The position numbers and the translations under genes were made by a program. The notes under the pieces were generated by a model. It was not told the origin of the DNA, ran no database searches, and saw only the letters and a program-made list of their open reading frames with translations. This document shows, one piece after another, positions 52,621 through 62,978 of a stretch of DNA of 64,000 bases (within the stretch, counting starts at the first letter, position 1; each line of letters opens with the position of its first letter). Source of the stretch: Diphasiastrum complanatum (Eukaryota > Streptophyta > Lycopodiopsida > Lycopodiales > Lycopodiaceae); the NCBI GenBank assembly GCA_029204225.1, contig CM055109.1, positions 18,035,590 to 18,099,589 on the forward strand, in the 5' to 3' direction.

Positions 52621-54164
52621 ATGCTGAGCAGGCTGTGCTGCTGCTTGTCCAGAGGCGCTGTTCCGGAAAATGGAAGCAAGGTGAATTCTAGCAGCGCTGA
52701 TGCTGCTGCTACCCACGCTAAATCGCTCAATAGCGCAGCAACCCACACTCAAAACGGGGCAAATGAAGGCAGGAAAGGGAAGGGCAGCGGTCCCTCGGAA
52801 GGAAAAGGCCCAAATCAGAGTGCAGTTCTAGTGGAGCTCTTCACATCACAAGGCTGTAGCTCGTGCCCATCTGCGGATCTGCTCATATCCAAGCTGGGAC
52901 AAGGGAAATCGCAGGATTTGGCTTTGGATGTGCCTGTTTTGGTTTTGGCTTACCATGTGGATTATTGGGATTATCTGGGGTGGAAGGATACGTTTGCTAG
53001 TAGTTTCTGGACTGTGAGACAGAGGGCTTATGGACAGGCACTGCAGCAGGACAGCATCTACACGCCAGAAGTAGTGGTGCAAGGCCGAAAGCACTGCGTT
53101 GCGTCCAATTTGGATTCCATACTGTCGCTCGTTCATGAGGCCCCTCGCTTTCCGGCCCCGGAGATCCATGTTTGTTCCTTTCCATTTTTCACATCCTGTT
53201 ATGTTGCTTACATAAGCAGATTATCTTGGTTTTTTAACTTCTGTATAGTATGTTGTTTTCTTTACTTATTTCAGCAGATTATGTTGTTTTTCTTTAAAGC
53301 ATTGCTGTTCTGTTGCACAACCTCTCTGTGGATCAGCCTCCTAGTTAGCTCCTTTACCGTCTGCCTATGTTTTATTAGTTATGGTCCTTGTGAAACCTCC
53401 GCGCTTGTTTTTTTTTGGGGCTTTTGCTGAGTGTTATGATGCAGATTTGTACCTCGTGGTGTTTTTGGGTGTTCAAAGGCTGTTTATTGCTGACTGCTCT
53501 GTTGTTTTGCCATTTTGTTGTTTATTTACTTGCTTTAGATGGAGTAGCAGAGCTTCTGAGAGCATTCAAAAGGCATTTGGAGCTGCCTTATACATGATTT
53601 AAACTTGAATCATCTCTTAATTTTGTTGTTTCATGCTTGTCTTCGATCTGTACCATACCTCTTCAAATTTAATAACTTGTCTTATTTCATGCGAGCTTGG
53701 ATCTTTAACATGCCTTTTTTCAGCCTATCAAGTGAAATATTTGTATCTAGATTCTTCTTGTGCGAAAAGTAATGTTTTGAGCTTTGATTCAATTTATGCA
53801 GGCTAATTTTTCGAGGCAGTCTTCTTCAGCATTGGAGGTGTCGCTTGCGATCAGTTTAAAATTCAAAGTGGAAGGTTTTACTCTTGACGTTATGGTTTCG
53901 ATTTATGAGAATGGGCTTGTCACTAATTGCGCCAAGGGAGAAAACGTGGGCCGAGTCCTGACAAATGACTTTGTGGTTAGAGGTTTAGAGAAAGCTGTGA
54001 CAATCCAGGATTGGCCAGCCAAGAAGTCCATCAAAGGGAAAGTTACTCTCTCACTTTGGGAAGGTTATACCAAATCAAGGTGTGGATTAACAGTATTTCT
54101 CCAAAATCCGCAGACATTAGAAGTTTATGGAGCCCTCCCACTGGAATTGCCAGAGGAGGTTTGA
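52621..54164 (+). CDS. DUF1223 thioredoxin-like protein, two exons
   Basis: Exons 52621-53169 and 53802-54164, intron gtttgt...tgcag, phase 0; 303 residues. After a low-complexity N-terminus (MLSRLCCCLSRGAVPENGSK and an A/S/G/K-rich linker, residues 1-66) comes the DUF1223 domain: VLVELFTSQGCSSCPSADLL with a CxxC, VLAYHVDYWDYLGWKDTF, YTPEVVVQG, then in exon 2 SIYENGLVTNC, ENVGRVLTNDFVVRGLEK and LTVFLQNPQTLEVYGALPLE. Family members have a thioredoxin fold with unknown substrate. The start is the first ATG in frame, and the MLSRLCCC-type start resembles plant relatives. The gene is intact, with no close neighbour on either side. Confidence 0.92.
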
Positions 54165-55461
54165 ACTGTGCTATGCCATGAGAGAATCTGTGTTTCATTA
54201 CAGGAAAAGGTGTGCATTTTCATGAAAGGCACCTGGCTGGTTTTTTTCTGTAACCAGACATTAATCTTTTCCATCTCAAGTGTGTGTAAACTTTATTTGT
54301 CTAGCCTGTTTGTTGATATTTATTTCAGATCTGAGTCAGTATCAAGCCCCAACAGTTTTATAGAATGTTAGCTTTCTTTGAAATCATGTTGAACAACTGC
54401 CTTTGAGATGCCAAAAAGTATGTAATTTCTTGAAAATGCTCTTTGCTTGGAAATTGTACATGTATGTATCACACTGGTGGACGTTAGAGCATTCCAAGAT
54501 CTCGGTCTAGTTCTATTGCTTTATGTGTTCTGCATAAACATCCAGGCAGTTGTTTATTTCTGATGTAATGGGATCCTGAGATTCTGAAGGCCCTTCTACA
54601 TGTCTTTTTAAAATTGTGGCTGACTAGAGGATATAACCACAGGCTCGTCGTGTGATTTATATGCCCTTCTTGTGTACTTTGAAGCATTTCTCACATAACT
54701 GGATCATCTGAAGAGTACAGTTGATATTGATGATTGGACCTTGAGCTTTTTTTGCTTTTCTTTTCTGTTATGGATGCTTTTATTCAGTTGTGAGTCCCTA
54801 CTTGAGATTATTTTGGGTGAAATCGGCATGGAATGACATCGTTGTGGTGTGTCTGCACATTTCTCTGAAATTGTGTGTTTGCGAATTTCTTCAATACTTT
54901 GGGTGTCTTTCCATGCATCTTTATTTGAGTGCAGAGTGAAAGTCTAGTCAGAATATTCAAGCTCCTTTGATGCAATTCCACTTGAACTCCTATACTGATA
55001 TGGCCAGCAATGTGGGATCTTCATAAAACTATTACTTAGCAATACAACTTATGTAATAAAACCAAAATGTGGCTCCTTTTCAAGATTTTTGGATCAAGTG
55101 TAGCCTTATCTGAAAACCATATGTTAGTCCTCATTTTTATTTGCACTAGCCTAAATATCCAAGTTTGTCTCCTGAGGAAGTTTCACTTTTCTTTGTTTAG
55201 CTGCTGCAGGTTCAGGATGTCTTATTGTATATCTATCTATGATGCACCAGAGGCAAAATCACTGCAAAAGCTTTTGGAACGTGCATTGTTTTTAACTAGC
55301 AAGATTCTTTTCATGATTGGTTTTTTGGATGATTGCTATTAGATAGAGTCACCTGATTTCACAACTCGATCTTTTTTAAGAGTGAATATTTGGATACAAA
55401 ACATTCTAAGAGCTCCTGCTTAGTTTCAGCAACACCCTTTGCACTCCCTCACCTTGTCAGG
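54165..55461 (+). other. 3' flank of the DUF1223 gene
   Basis: Probable 3' UTR, then intergenic. AT-rich with short frames only. No repeat or gene recognised. Confidence 0.5.
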
Positions 55462-55555
55462 GAGTGCATCTATACCTAAAAACTAAGGAAAACCCTATTC
55501 TAAGGATTGAGTGCATCTATAACTAAAAACTAAGGAAAACCCTATTCTAAGGATT
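55462..55555. repeat. 47-bp perfect-type tandem duplication
   Basis: gagtgcatctata begins at 55462 and again at 55509. The two units, including aaaactaaggaaaaccctat, differ by about one base, so the duplication is recent. Confidence 0.92.
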
Positions 55556-57281
55556 GCAATGGTGATGATTGCACTAGTTGACATGGTGCAGGGAGTGCAT
55601 GGGGTCCCAAGGTTAAGCAAAGCTGTCTTAGAAGGTGATCATGAGTGACATAGGTGGCTAGATTTTATTCTTGTTTGCTTGGCATGGTATTAATATTTCA
55701 TTCCTTTTGTTTTTTATTGTAAATTTGTAGAGAATTTACAAGTGACCCATATAGACATTGCAAATGGAAGTTTGCCTATTAGTACACACTTTGTGGACAC
55801 AGTTCCAAGAATAGACACATCCTGCTCAAATTCCACTTCCAGTCTGCATGTAAATCTCTTTACTAAGAGAGTTTTGCTTTTTTTACAATCAAATGGTGAG
55901 TGCATGATTCTTTTGGTGTCTAGTGAGGGTATTTGTAATCTTTCCTTCTAACTACTTCGTAATATTAGAAGACTTAAGTAGTTGGGGAAAGCTGTGTACA
56001 AGGATATCTTCAATGGTGAGCATTGATTATCATAATGTGGAGATGCAAGTCTTGGAACTATGTATGACATATATAATACGTCTTGAAGTACAGATTGATG
56101 TTATGATCATAGTTCTTTTGATTTTACACCAAAAAACATGACATCAGGTATTTTGGAGTCTTGTTCAAATATAGCTTGGCCAAGTTTGTAGAAAACGCCG
56201 AAAAAGAGTTTATCTTCATTGGGGAACTTTTAAAGGTTATAATTTATCTTTTAGATTAGTACTATGATATTTTTAAATAGCTCTTTGATGATAACAAGGA
56301 ATGTCACCAGTTGTAACATTGCATATTTGGAGAAGAATCACAATAGAAAATTTGTACAACTGATGATTTGTTATGATGGATATAGGAATAAGTGAAGGCA
56401 ATTTTTTAAAGAGAAATTCAATGAAGATTTATTTACCAGCATCAAGTTTCATTCACCATGCTCACTTGCACTACAAGTGAAGTTTATTTTCAATTGGGCT
56501 CCCACTTGATCATGCCTTTTAAATCTTTAGAATTTCTAGGTTCTTAGTTCATGTCAGATAATTCTAAACACCTTCATATAGATTTTAATATTTTTGTAAA
56601 TTGTTCAAATTATGTCCTTAATAAAACGTACCTCACGATATGATTGACAATTTGAAAATTTTGTATATTTTCACTTAGGCATCCTTTGAGTGCCACTCGA
56701 AAATTATTTGCATGAACAATTCTTTTTGAATAGAATCAAGCTCATCGATTAGTGTTAATGATATATTGTTGTTGTTTTTTTTATCGTAATCTAAAGTAAA
56801 AGATAGCACAAGTATTATCTTATGCCAGTTATTGATGTCTTAGCCACATAATCTATAATCTGTAGTAGATGCCTCTCTTATGGAGCCTACGTCATTAGAA
56901 ACAACTTATGACAAATTGCATGTTTGACACATTGACTTTCTTTTCTGAAAAGTATTCGTCCATCGTATTTGATCCACAATTTTCAAATGCTCGTGAACTT
57001 GTGCTCACAAATAAGTTTTTGATTAAAGTGCTTTCACAAAGCTTCTCCTGCAATGTGCACTGGATCCAAGAGATGGCTTACTTTCATCTTTATCTGGTAC
57101 GAAGTTTGTAGCATATAAAGAGTCATTTCATATGCGAAGTTGACCCATCCTATATGGCATTTTTCCATTTCTCATGCCAGTAAACACTTTTTAATCTAGG
57201 ATGTTGAGGACAAGTCTCCACCTTATCTCCTATTTGACAAATATGTGCTCTATGAAGACTATGGCCAACAAGCACCGTTCA
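55556..57281. other. intergenic, one weak retrotransposon-like frame
   Basis: A 69-codon plus frame at 55742-55951 (MTHIDIANGSLPISTHFVDT ...) faintly resembles the copia segment after protease (I.NG..LPI...G). I would not call it without a search. Nothing else seen. Confidence 0.35.
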
Positions 57282-57976
57282 CTATAAGCCATGGATTTTG
57301 CTTTCAAGGTGGGAGGCCGCTAGAAGAGACAACGAGGAGCCAGCAACGAACTGCTGCTTGGTATTACTCTTAATAGCTCGTTTGAGCTCACCAAAAATAG
57401 TCTTGAACCAATTATATAGTTCAAGAGGGGCCTTGGCTATCTTGGTATAGGATTCGACTATCCTATGTAGGATCTGTGAAGTGATGCGGTCTTTCTTGAG
57501 GTTGCCAACCATCAGAAAGTTATTCAGGAGCTAGGCAGCAGCATGTATGGCAGGCTCATTGATGGCATCGAGGAGATAGCCGTCATTAGTCCAATGCAGA
57601 TCATTAGTGAGGTCAATGTAAGGCTCAATAGCTTGTTTGGCCTGTTTATGGTTGGTTGAGGCTTGGGTTCCAGATGCTATGCCTAAGGCAGCGAGGGCGG
57701 CCTCAGTTACACGCACCTTGTGTGTGGCTCCCTAAAAGGTGATATAAAACTTGGATTTCTCTTCCTTCCACGTACTGAGGCAAGAGTGATGAAATTCATA
57801 TTGATTCTCCCAAAAAAGGCTCTCTCTTGAATACCCATTACAGTAAGCAGAGGCTCCGCAAGGGTCATCCACTGAGTGACCATGCTTGTGCTAGGAAGTA
57901 TTATGATATCCGTTGCAGATGGGACATCACGATGGATAGTATAACGCGGAGATTGAGAAGTATCTGTAGAAGACAT
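57282..57976 (-). pseudogene. unassigned minus-strand frame, maybe gypsy additional ORF
   Basis: Three overlapping or adjacent frames read as one product of about 230 residues with a shift at about 57715 and a stop near 57532: MSSTDTSQSPRYTIHRDVPS, ITLASVRGRKRNPSFISPF, KVRVTEAALAALGIASG, AKQAIEPYIDLTNDLHW, ILHRIVESYTKIAKAPLELY and TIFGELKRAIKSN. I do not recognise it. It lies on the same strand as, and about 0.8 kb past, the gypsy pol C-terminus, the place where some plant gypsy lineages carry an extra ORF. Start chosen at the first ATG. Confidence 0.4.
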
Positions 57977-58189
57977 TATGCTCAGAACGAAAAGTAAGAC
58001 GCGAGAATGTATATCAGAAAGCAGTTCAGAAAGTTTGAAAGGCTTTGGTCGCGGAAAAAATTCGCAAGAGCTTCGCTAGCACAAGTGAGGAATGAATCGA
58101 ATTCAGCCAACCTATAGGTGAATTTGGAGGGTCCATTACACTGAATACTAGTTTGGCTGGTTAGTTCTGAACAAAAATTTGCAGGCATG

Positions 58190-58790
58190 TACAGTACTAT
58201 GAAAATAGGCTATCAAAATCTCGGCGAAGGTTTCTGGGGATCTGAACCTATCAGGCGAACGTTTTTCAGGGCTGGCGAAGGATGAACCTTCGCCCAAGAG
58301 GGTCCTTCGCCCAAGTACTGTCATAAATGCATTTTTTCAAAATCTGAGGCTATAGCCAACCTAATTTTGACATTTTAAGACCATCTAGCATGTCAGCAAA
58401 GGTTCATAATGAGGGTAGGGTGCTCGGTGAAGGTTCCCAAAATGGCATATTGCTATCATTCGCCTGACTTAAAAAATGGATTTTTTTTGGACAAGAACCT
58501 TTGCCCACCTCAATTTAGACATATCTGAAGTGAATGTACAATTTGGAGGCTCAGCGAAAGTTTTTGATACTGTATAGGCATCATTTGACTGAAACAATGA
58601 TTTTATAAGTCATTTTCCATCAAAAATATTGTCCTTCCTTTTTTCCATGCTGATGACTTTTCTGACTTTTGCTCATCAGTCTTTTCTCATTTTTTTTTTA
58701 AACTGTCTTTTTCACAAAAAATCTGAACAATCAAATATTGAAAACAAAAAACTGAAAAACAAATAAAATTAAAAATCATTTAGATCATGC
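58190..58790. other. spacer with cgaagg-type repeats
   Basis: Between the unassigned ORF and gypsy pol. Motifs such as ggcgaagg, ccttcgccc and tcggcgaaggtt recur at 58220, 58272, 58290, 58309 and 58430 in both orientations. No frame. Confidence 0.45.
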
Positions 58791-60280
58791 TTGTTGAACT
58801 GGCGGAGCCGGCTGCCCAAACTTGCATAATCGGCTGCCATTCATCGGAGTATCACATCGTTTTCCATCCAAGTGTTCAAGAATTACTACGCCATAGTTTA
58901 GGATTTCCTTTACTTTATACAGACCTTCACCAATAAACTTCAATTTTCTCTTGATCAGCTTAGTTTTTTTACATCATTGCAAGATCTCCTGGTTTCATAT
59001 CCTTTTTGTGCAATCGACGATTGTGCCATGCCTTTCGGCGGGCTTTCTCTGCTGCTAATGCATGAACTGCCATCAATCGGGTTTCATATAATTTGTGCAA
59101 CGCTTCATGACGTAGTTGTAAAGGCTTGTCATCATTTAACCATTCTGTTGCCGCTATGTGTAAAGATGAGATTAAAAATTCAATCGACATGACAACATCT
59201 TAACCATAAACCAGTTGAAAGGGTGTTTGATTTGTACTATTTTTGTAAGCAATTCTGAATGCCCATAACGCTCTATACAGTTTATGTTCCCAATTAGATC
59301 AACTTGCTTCAACTGTCTTTGTTATAATAGTGTAGAGAATCTTATTGGAAGATTCAGCTTGGCCATTCCCTCTGGGATAGTAAGGAGTACTAAATCTGTG
59401 TATAACAAAAAAATCTTCCAGTAAACACTTTATTGTTTGATTAACAAAGTGTGTACCCCGGTCATTGACAATCTCGATCGGACATCCAAATCTGATTCAC
59501 GTTAGCACCTTTGACAGCTTTGGCTTCAACCCACTTGGTCATATAATCAGTTGCTACGATAATGTATCGGGCTTGAGAGCCTTGCGTGGCAGGATGAATA
59601 GGACCAACATAATCCAGTCCCTATTTTTCAAACGGTGTTTGCGATAAAACCGGATGCAAGGGTTCATAGTTCTGTCTAGTAGGTCGTCGTGCTCGCTGGC
59701 AAACATCACATGTCTGAATATAATTTTATGTGTCCTTATGAAGTGTAGGCCACCAACAACTTGATTGCAAAAGTTTGTGAACATTAATATCTGTAAAGAA
59801 GTGTCCTCCGCCCATGCCATCATGTGAAAACATAATTAAATTTGGGATTTCATGTGGTAAAACACATCTTTGTAGAATATTGTCTGATCCACAACGATAC
59901 AATTGTCCTACAATCAATTGATAAGGTTGAGCCTTATGAATCAATTGTCTCTTCTGTCCTTTTGTCAAAGAGTCATTCGATTGTCCTAGCATCAGGTACT
60001 CAACAATATCCACTTCCCACTTAGGTTTTTGCTTCGACATAGAACAATGCAGCATCTGGTAATTCATCATCCACTTCAGTATTAACTGGTGCGGATTCAA
60101 TTCGCGAAACGTGATCAGCTAGATAATGTTGCTTGCTCTTTCGAACCACAATTCGAAAGTCAAATTCAGTTAATAAAAGTAATCATCTTGCAATACGTCC
60201 AGTATTGCATGTCTTGTTTACCAAATAAAGTAACGGCTGGTGATCCGTATAAAATGCAAAGTGCATTTCCATGAGGTAGT
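58790..60280 (-). pseudogene. Ty3/gypsy pol remnant (RNase H, integrase, C-terminus)
   Basis: Minus strand in order: RNase H end FYTDHQPLLYLVNKTCNTGR and FDFRIVVRKSKQHYLADHVS (60280-60110); integrase zinc domain with LYRCGSDNILQRCVLPHE, HDGMGGGHF, CWWPTLHK and CDVCQRARRPTRQ (about 59930-59690); core GLDYVGPIHPA, IVNDRGTHFVNQTI and PRGNGQAESSNKIL (the D,D,E region); C-terminus AVHALAAEKARRKAWHNRRL, MKPGDLAM, then IKRKLKFIGEGLYKVKEILN and MNGSRLCKFGQPAP, ending in a stop near 58792. Several internal stops. The upstream part is cut by copia C4 at 60281. Confidence 0.88.
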
Positions 60281-60962
60281 TGTTAAAAATTCACAATTCT
60301 AGCTTGACTAGTTTTGGTCATATGACTTGTAAATAGTTTAATGGTCATGATGTGGCTTGTCACACGTGCCAAATAGCATAGGATTCCATTCATAAGGATG
60401 TTCTCAAGTAGACCTAAGTGTTAGAACCTTTGGAATGAGTCCAAACTATGCTTAGATACAAGAGAGAAAAAATAGGAGCTATTTTAGGTAATCTTTGCAT
60501 TGTTGAGGGATTTCCAAGATTCCAACCCTAGCTTGGTAGGGATGAAAGATCCACCAAAATTAGCATTAGGTATAGGTTTAGGGCTACTCATACCTGCCCA
60601 AAACTGTGATGGATCATGTATATATAGGTGATGATATCTCACCAAAATCAATCAAGCAATTTCATGATTTTTCTCTCATAATGGTGCAATTGCTCTCTAT
60701 GTTCATAATTGTTTGAGTTCTTGTGATTACTAATGATTATAGGATTGAATGTAGGTCTGGTGTACAGTACTCAGACTGTGGGAGGCCGTACTTTCACACG
60801 TGTGAAGCCTTCTTCAAGGATTTGGGCCATTTAGTGAGGTTCAAGCATAGATTTTTGATGAATTTTGATGGTTCAACTTGTGCTAATCTTATGAGATCAT
60901 AATCTATTGTTTTCCTCATCATTTCAAGTGTTTTAGGATACTTATTTGTTGTAATTTTTACA
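60281..60962 (+). repeat. 5' LTR of copia element C4
   Basis: 682 bp with inverted ends TGTTAAAAATT ... AATTTTTACA, directly followed by the primer-binding site. The 3' LTR lies beyond the window. Inserted into gypsy RNase H; the left 5-bp flank is gtagt (60276-60280). Confidence 0.85.
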
Positions 60963-60975
60963 TGGTATCAGAGCC
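60963..60975 (+). other. C4 primer-binding site
   Basis: TGGTATCAGAGCC, the standard match to the 3' end of plant initiator-Met tRNA, immediately after the LTR. Confidence 0.93.
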
Positions 60976-61778
60976 TAAAGGCTGAAATGAGCTAAATCCT
61001 TGGTTTTCATTCAATTTGATCACAATTTTTGATCTAAATCTTGTGTAGATTGGATCTTAGCATCTAGCATTGATTCTAGGACTCAAAGTGGGTCAAATAC
61101 ATTGGAGATTGGTGTGCTGTGACTTCATTTGCAGGTGTTTAGGTGTCTAAAACCAGAGGCAAAGTTGAATTCAATTCACATTACCAAGATAGCAAGTTTT
61201 GCTTGCTCCAAGCATTGATTTCTAAGCGAGTTTTGGAGGTGATTTCATAGAGGAGGCTTTCTAGCATTTAAGGAGAGGGAAGGTCAGAGTTTTGGGGACT
61301 CTTCAAGGCTGTTCTAAGGTGTAGAGGACACCTCCTAAAGTGATTTAGGTTCAGTCCAATCATTGCTTGACTTATGCACCAAATTAGATCAATTTTTTTT
61401 ATCAATTTTGATCAATTTTTTGCTTGTGATTGGATAGTAGACTGTGTTGCATTCTCATTAAGTTCCATTTAGATCTTTTACAAGTGATTTTGGAAGTATA
61501 TTAGGTTGCTGAAATTCACTCTTGATCAGATCATTTGGAAGTTTTAATGTTCTTTATAGAGAGAGAGAGGCAATTCTACTACTATTGTCTACTTCAATCA
61601 AGCAAGTGCATTGTTTCTAGTATTCTATGATTTGATTTTGTTAGAGATCATTCTTAGATCTTTATAGGAAGTCTATTACTGATATTTTCAGATCCCTAAA
61701 AAGAGGGATAAGGTATATCTTCAATCAAATCAATAGAAGTAACCTTCATTTGTGTCAAGTCCTTGATTAGGAGACTAG
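60976..61778 (+). other. C4 leader
   Basis: Untranslated leader of 0.8 kb between primer-binding site and the gag start; short GA run at 61559-61569. No conserved frame recognised. Confidence 0.7.
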
Positions 61779-62978
61779 ATGGCATCTATAAATGCATATC
61801 TTTTGGATACTAATGAAAGGCTCAACAAAACTAACTATTCCATATGGAAAGTTAGAATGGAATCCATCATGATCATGCAAGCTCTGATGGAAATTGTAAA
61901 TGGTAAGGAGGGTGAACCTATTCATCCTCAAGAAAAAGCCAAATACACCAAGAGGTGCAATGTTGCACTACATTGCATAAAAATGAATGTTGCAAATGAA
62001 CTCTTAAGAGAGGTAGGAGATTGCACTTCGGCTCAAGATGCTTGGGAGACTTTGCAAAAGGTCTATGAATCCAAGAACCAAACTATAATGTTAGCTTTGA
62101 AGAATCAAATCTATAGAAGCTATCAAAAGAAAGGAGAGCGTGCACATACTTTTGTCCTAAGAGTAAAGGAATTGAACAAAGAGCTAGCCTTCATAGGTGA
62201 TCCTATCAAGGATGAAGAGCTTATTCAACTCATATTGAATGGACTAAGCTTTGAATTTGACAATTTGGTTCAGGGATATGCAATTATGGGTAAGCTACCC
62301 ATACTTGAAGAACTCCAAGGCACACTCATGGCCGAGGAATCAAGAAGGAGCCAAATGCAAGAGAGGATGGATAGGCTTTCCATCCAAGGTGGAGATGACC
62401 AAGCTCTCTTCACCAAAGGCAAAGGCAAGTCCAAAGGCAAAGGATCAACATTCAAGAAGTCTTCAAAGCTTGAGGATCAAGAAGGACCCTCAAAGGCATC
62501 TCCATCAACCACCAAAGTCAAGAAGGACAAATCAAAGGTGAAGTGCTACTATTGTAGCAAGATGGGGCATCATGCCTCGGAATGCTTCAAGAGGAAGCAA
62601 GATCAAGGCCAAGCCAACATGAGCAAAGAGGAGGAGGAGGAGAGTTCACATGAGTACTCTCTCATGATGTCCATATTTTCTTCAACAAGCTTCAAAGGAG
62701 AAGATCCTTGGTGGATTGACTCGGGTGCTAGTTCACACATGACTAGTAAAAGGGAGTTTTTCTCTTCTCTCTTATCTTATGATGGACCTATAAAGTCTAT
62801 CTATACAACAAATGATGAAGCTTGTAAGATTGAAAGAGTTGGTAGCATTCCCCTTTGCCTAGGATCTTCCAATAGGATCTTCCAAAAATATCAACATAGA
62901 AGGTGTTTGGTACATTCCTACAATAACAAAGAATCTAAAAAATGTTGGCCAAATGGTAGACAATGGTTTCAATGTTGA
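61779..62978 (+). CDS. C4 gag, nucleocapsid and protease
   Basis: Open frame of 399 codons starting MASINAYLLDTNERLNKTNY. Gag core of UBN2/retrotran_gag type (AWETLQKVYESKNQTIMLAL, LKNQIYRSYQKKGERAHTFV), a K/G/S-rich basic block (residues 210-255), zinc knuckle CYYCSKMGHHASEC, an acidic segment, and protease WWIDSGASSHMTSKREFFSS with D-S-G intact. The frame goes wrong at 62874, where a 13-bp tandem duplication shifts it, and it ends out of phase at 62978. The most intact element in the window. Confidence 0.92.
   Translation: MASINAYLLDTNERLNKTNYSIWKVRMESIMIMQALMEIVNGKEGEPIHPQEKAKYTKRCNVALHCIKMNVANELLREVGDCTSAQDAWETLQKVYESKNQTIMLALKNQIYRSYQKKGERAHTFVLRVKELNKELAFIGDPIKDEELIQLILNGLSFEFDNLVQGYAIMGKLPILEELQGTLMAEESRRSQMQERMDRLSIQGGDDQALFTKGKGKSKGKGSTFKKSSKLEDQEGPSKASPSTTKVKKDKSKVKCYYCSKMGHHASECFKRKQDQGQANMSKEEEEESSHEYSLMMSIFSSTSFKGEDPWWIDSGASSHMTSKREFFSSLLSYDGPIKSIYTTNDEACKIERVGSIPLCLGSSNRIFQKYQHRRCLVHSYNNKESKKCWPNGRQWFQC
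62861..62886. repeat. 13-bp tandem duplication in C4 pol
   Basis: AGGATCTTCCAAT (62861-62873) directly followed by AGGATCTTCCAAA (62874-62886). Thirteen bases are one more than a multiple of three, which accounts exactly for the frame change here. Confidence 0.93.

Noticed and set aside
52302-52748. 148-codon minus-strand frame overlapping the DUF1223 start
   Set aside because: Antisense shadow of the leader and first exon; no recognisable domain.
55742-55951. Plus-strand frame faintly like a copia protease-adjacent segment
   Set aside because: Similarity too weak by eye; no flanking copia motifs.
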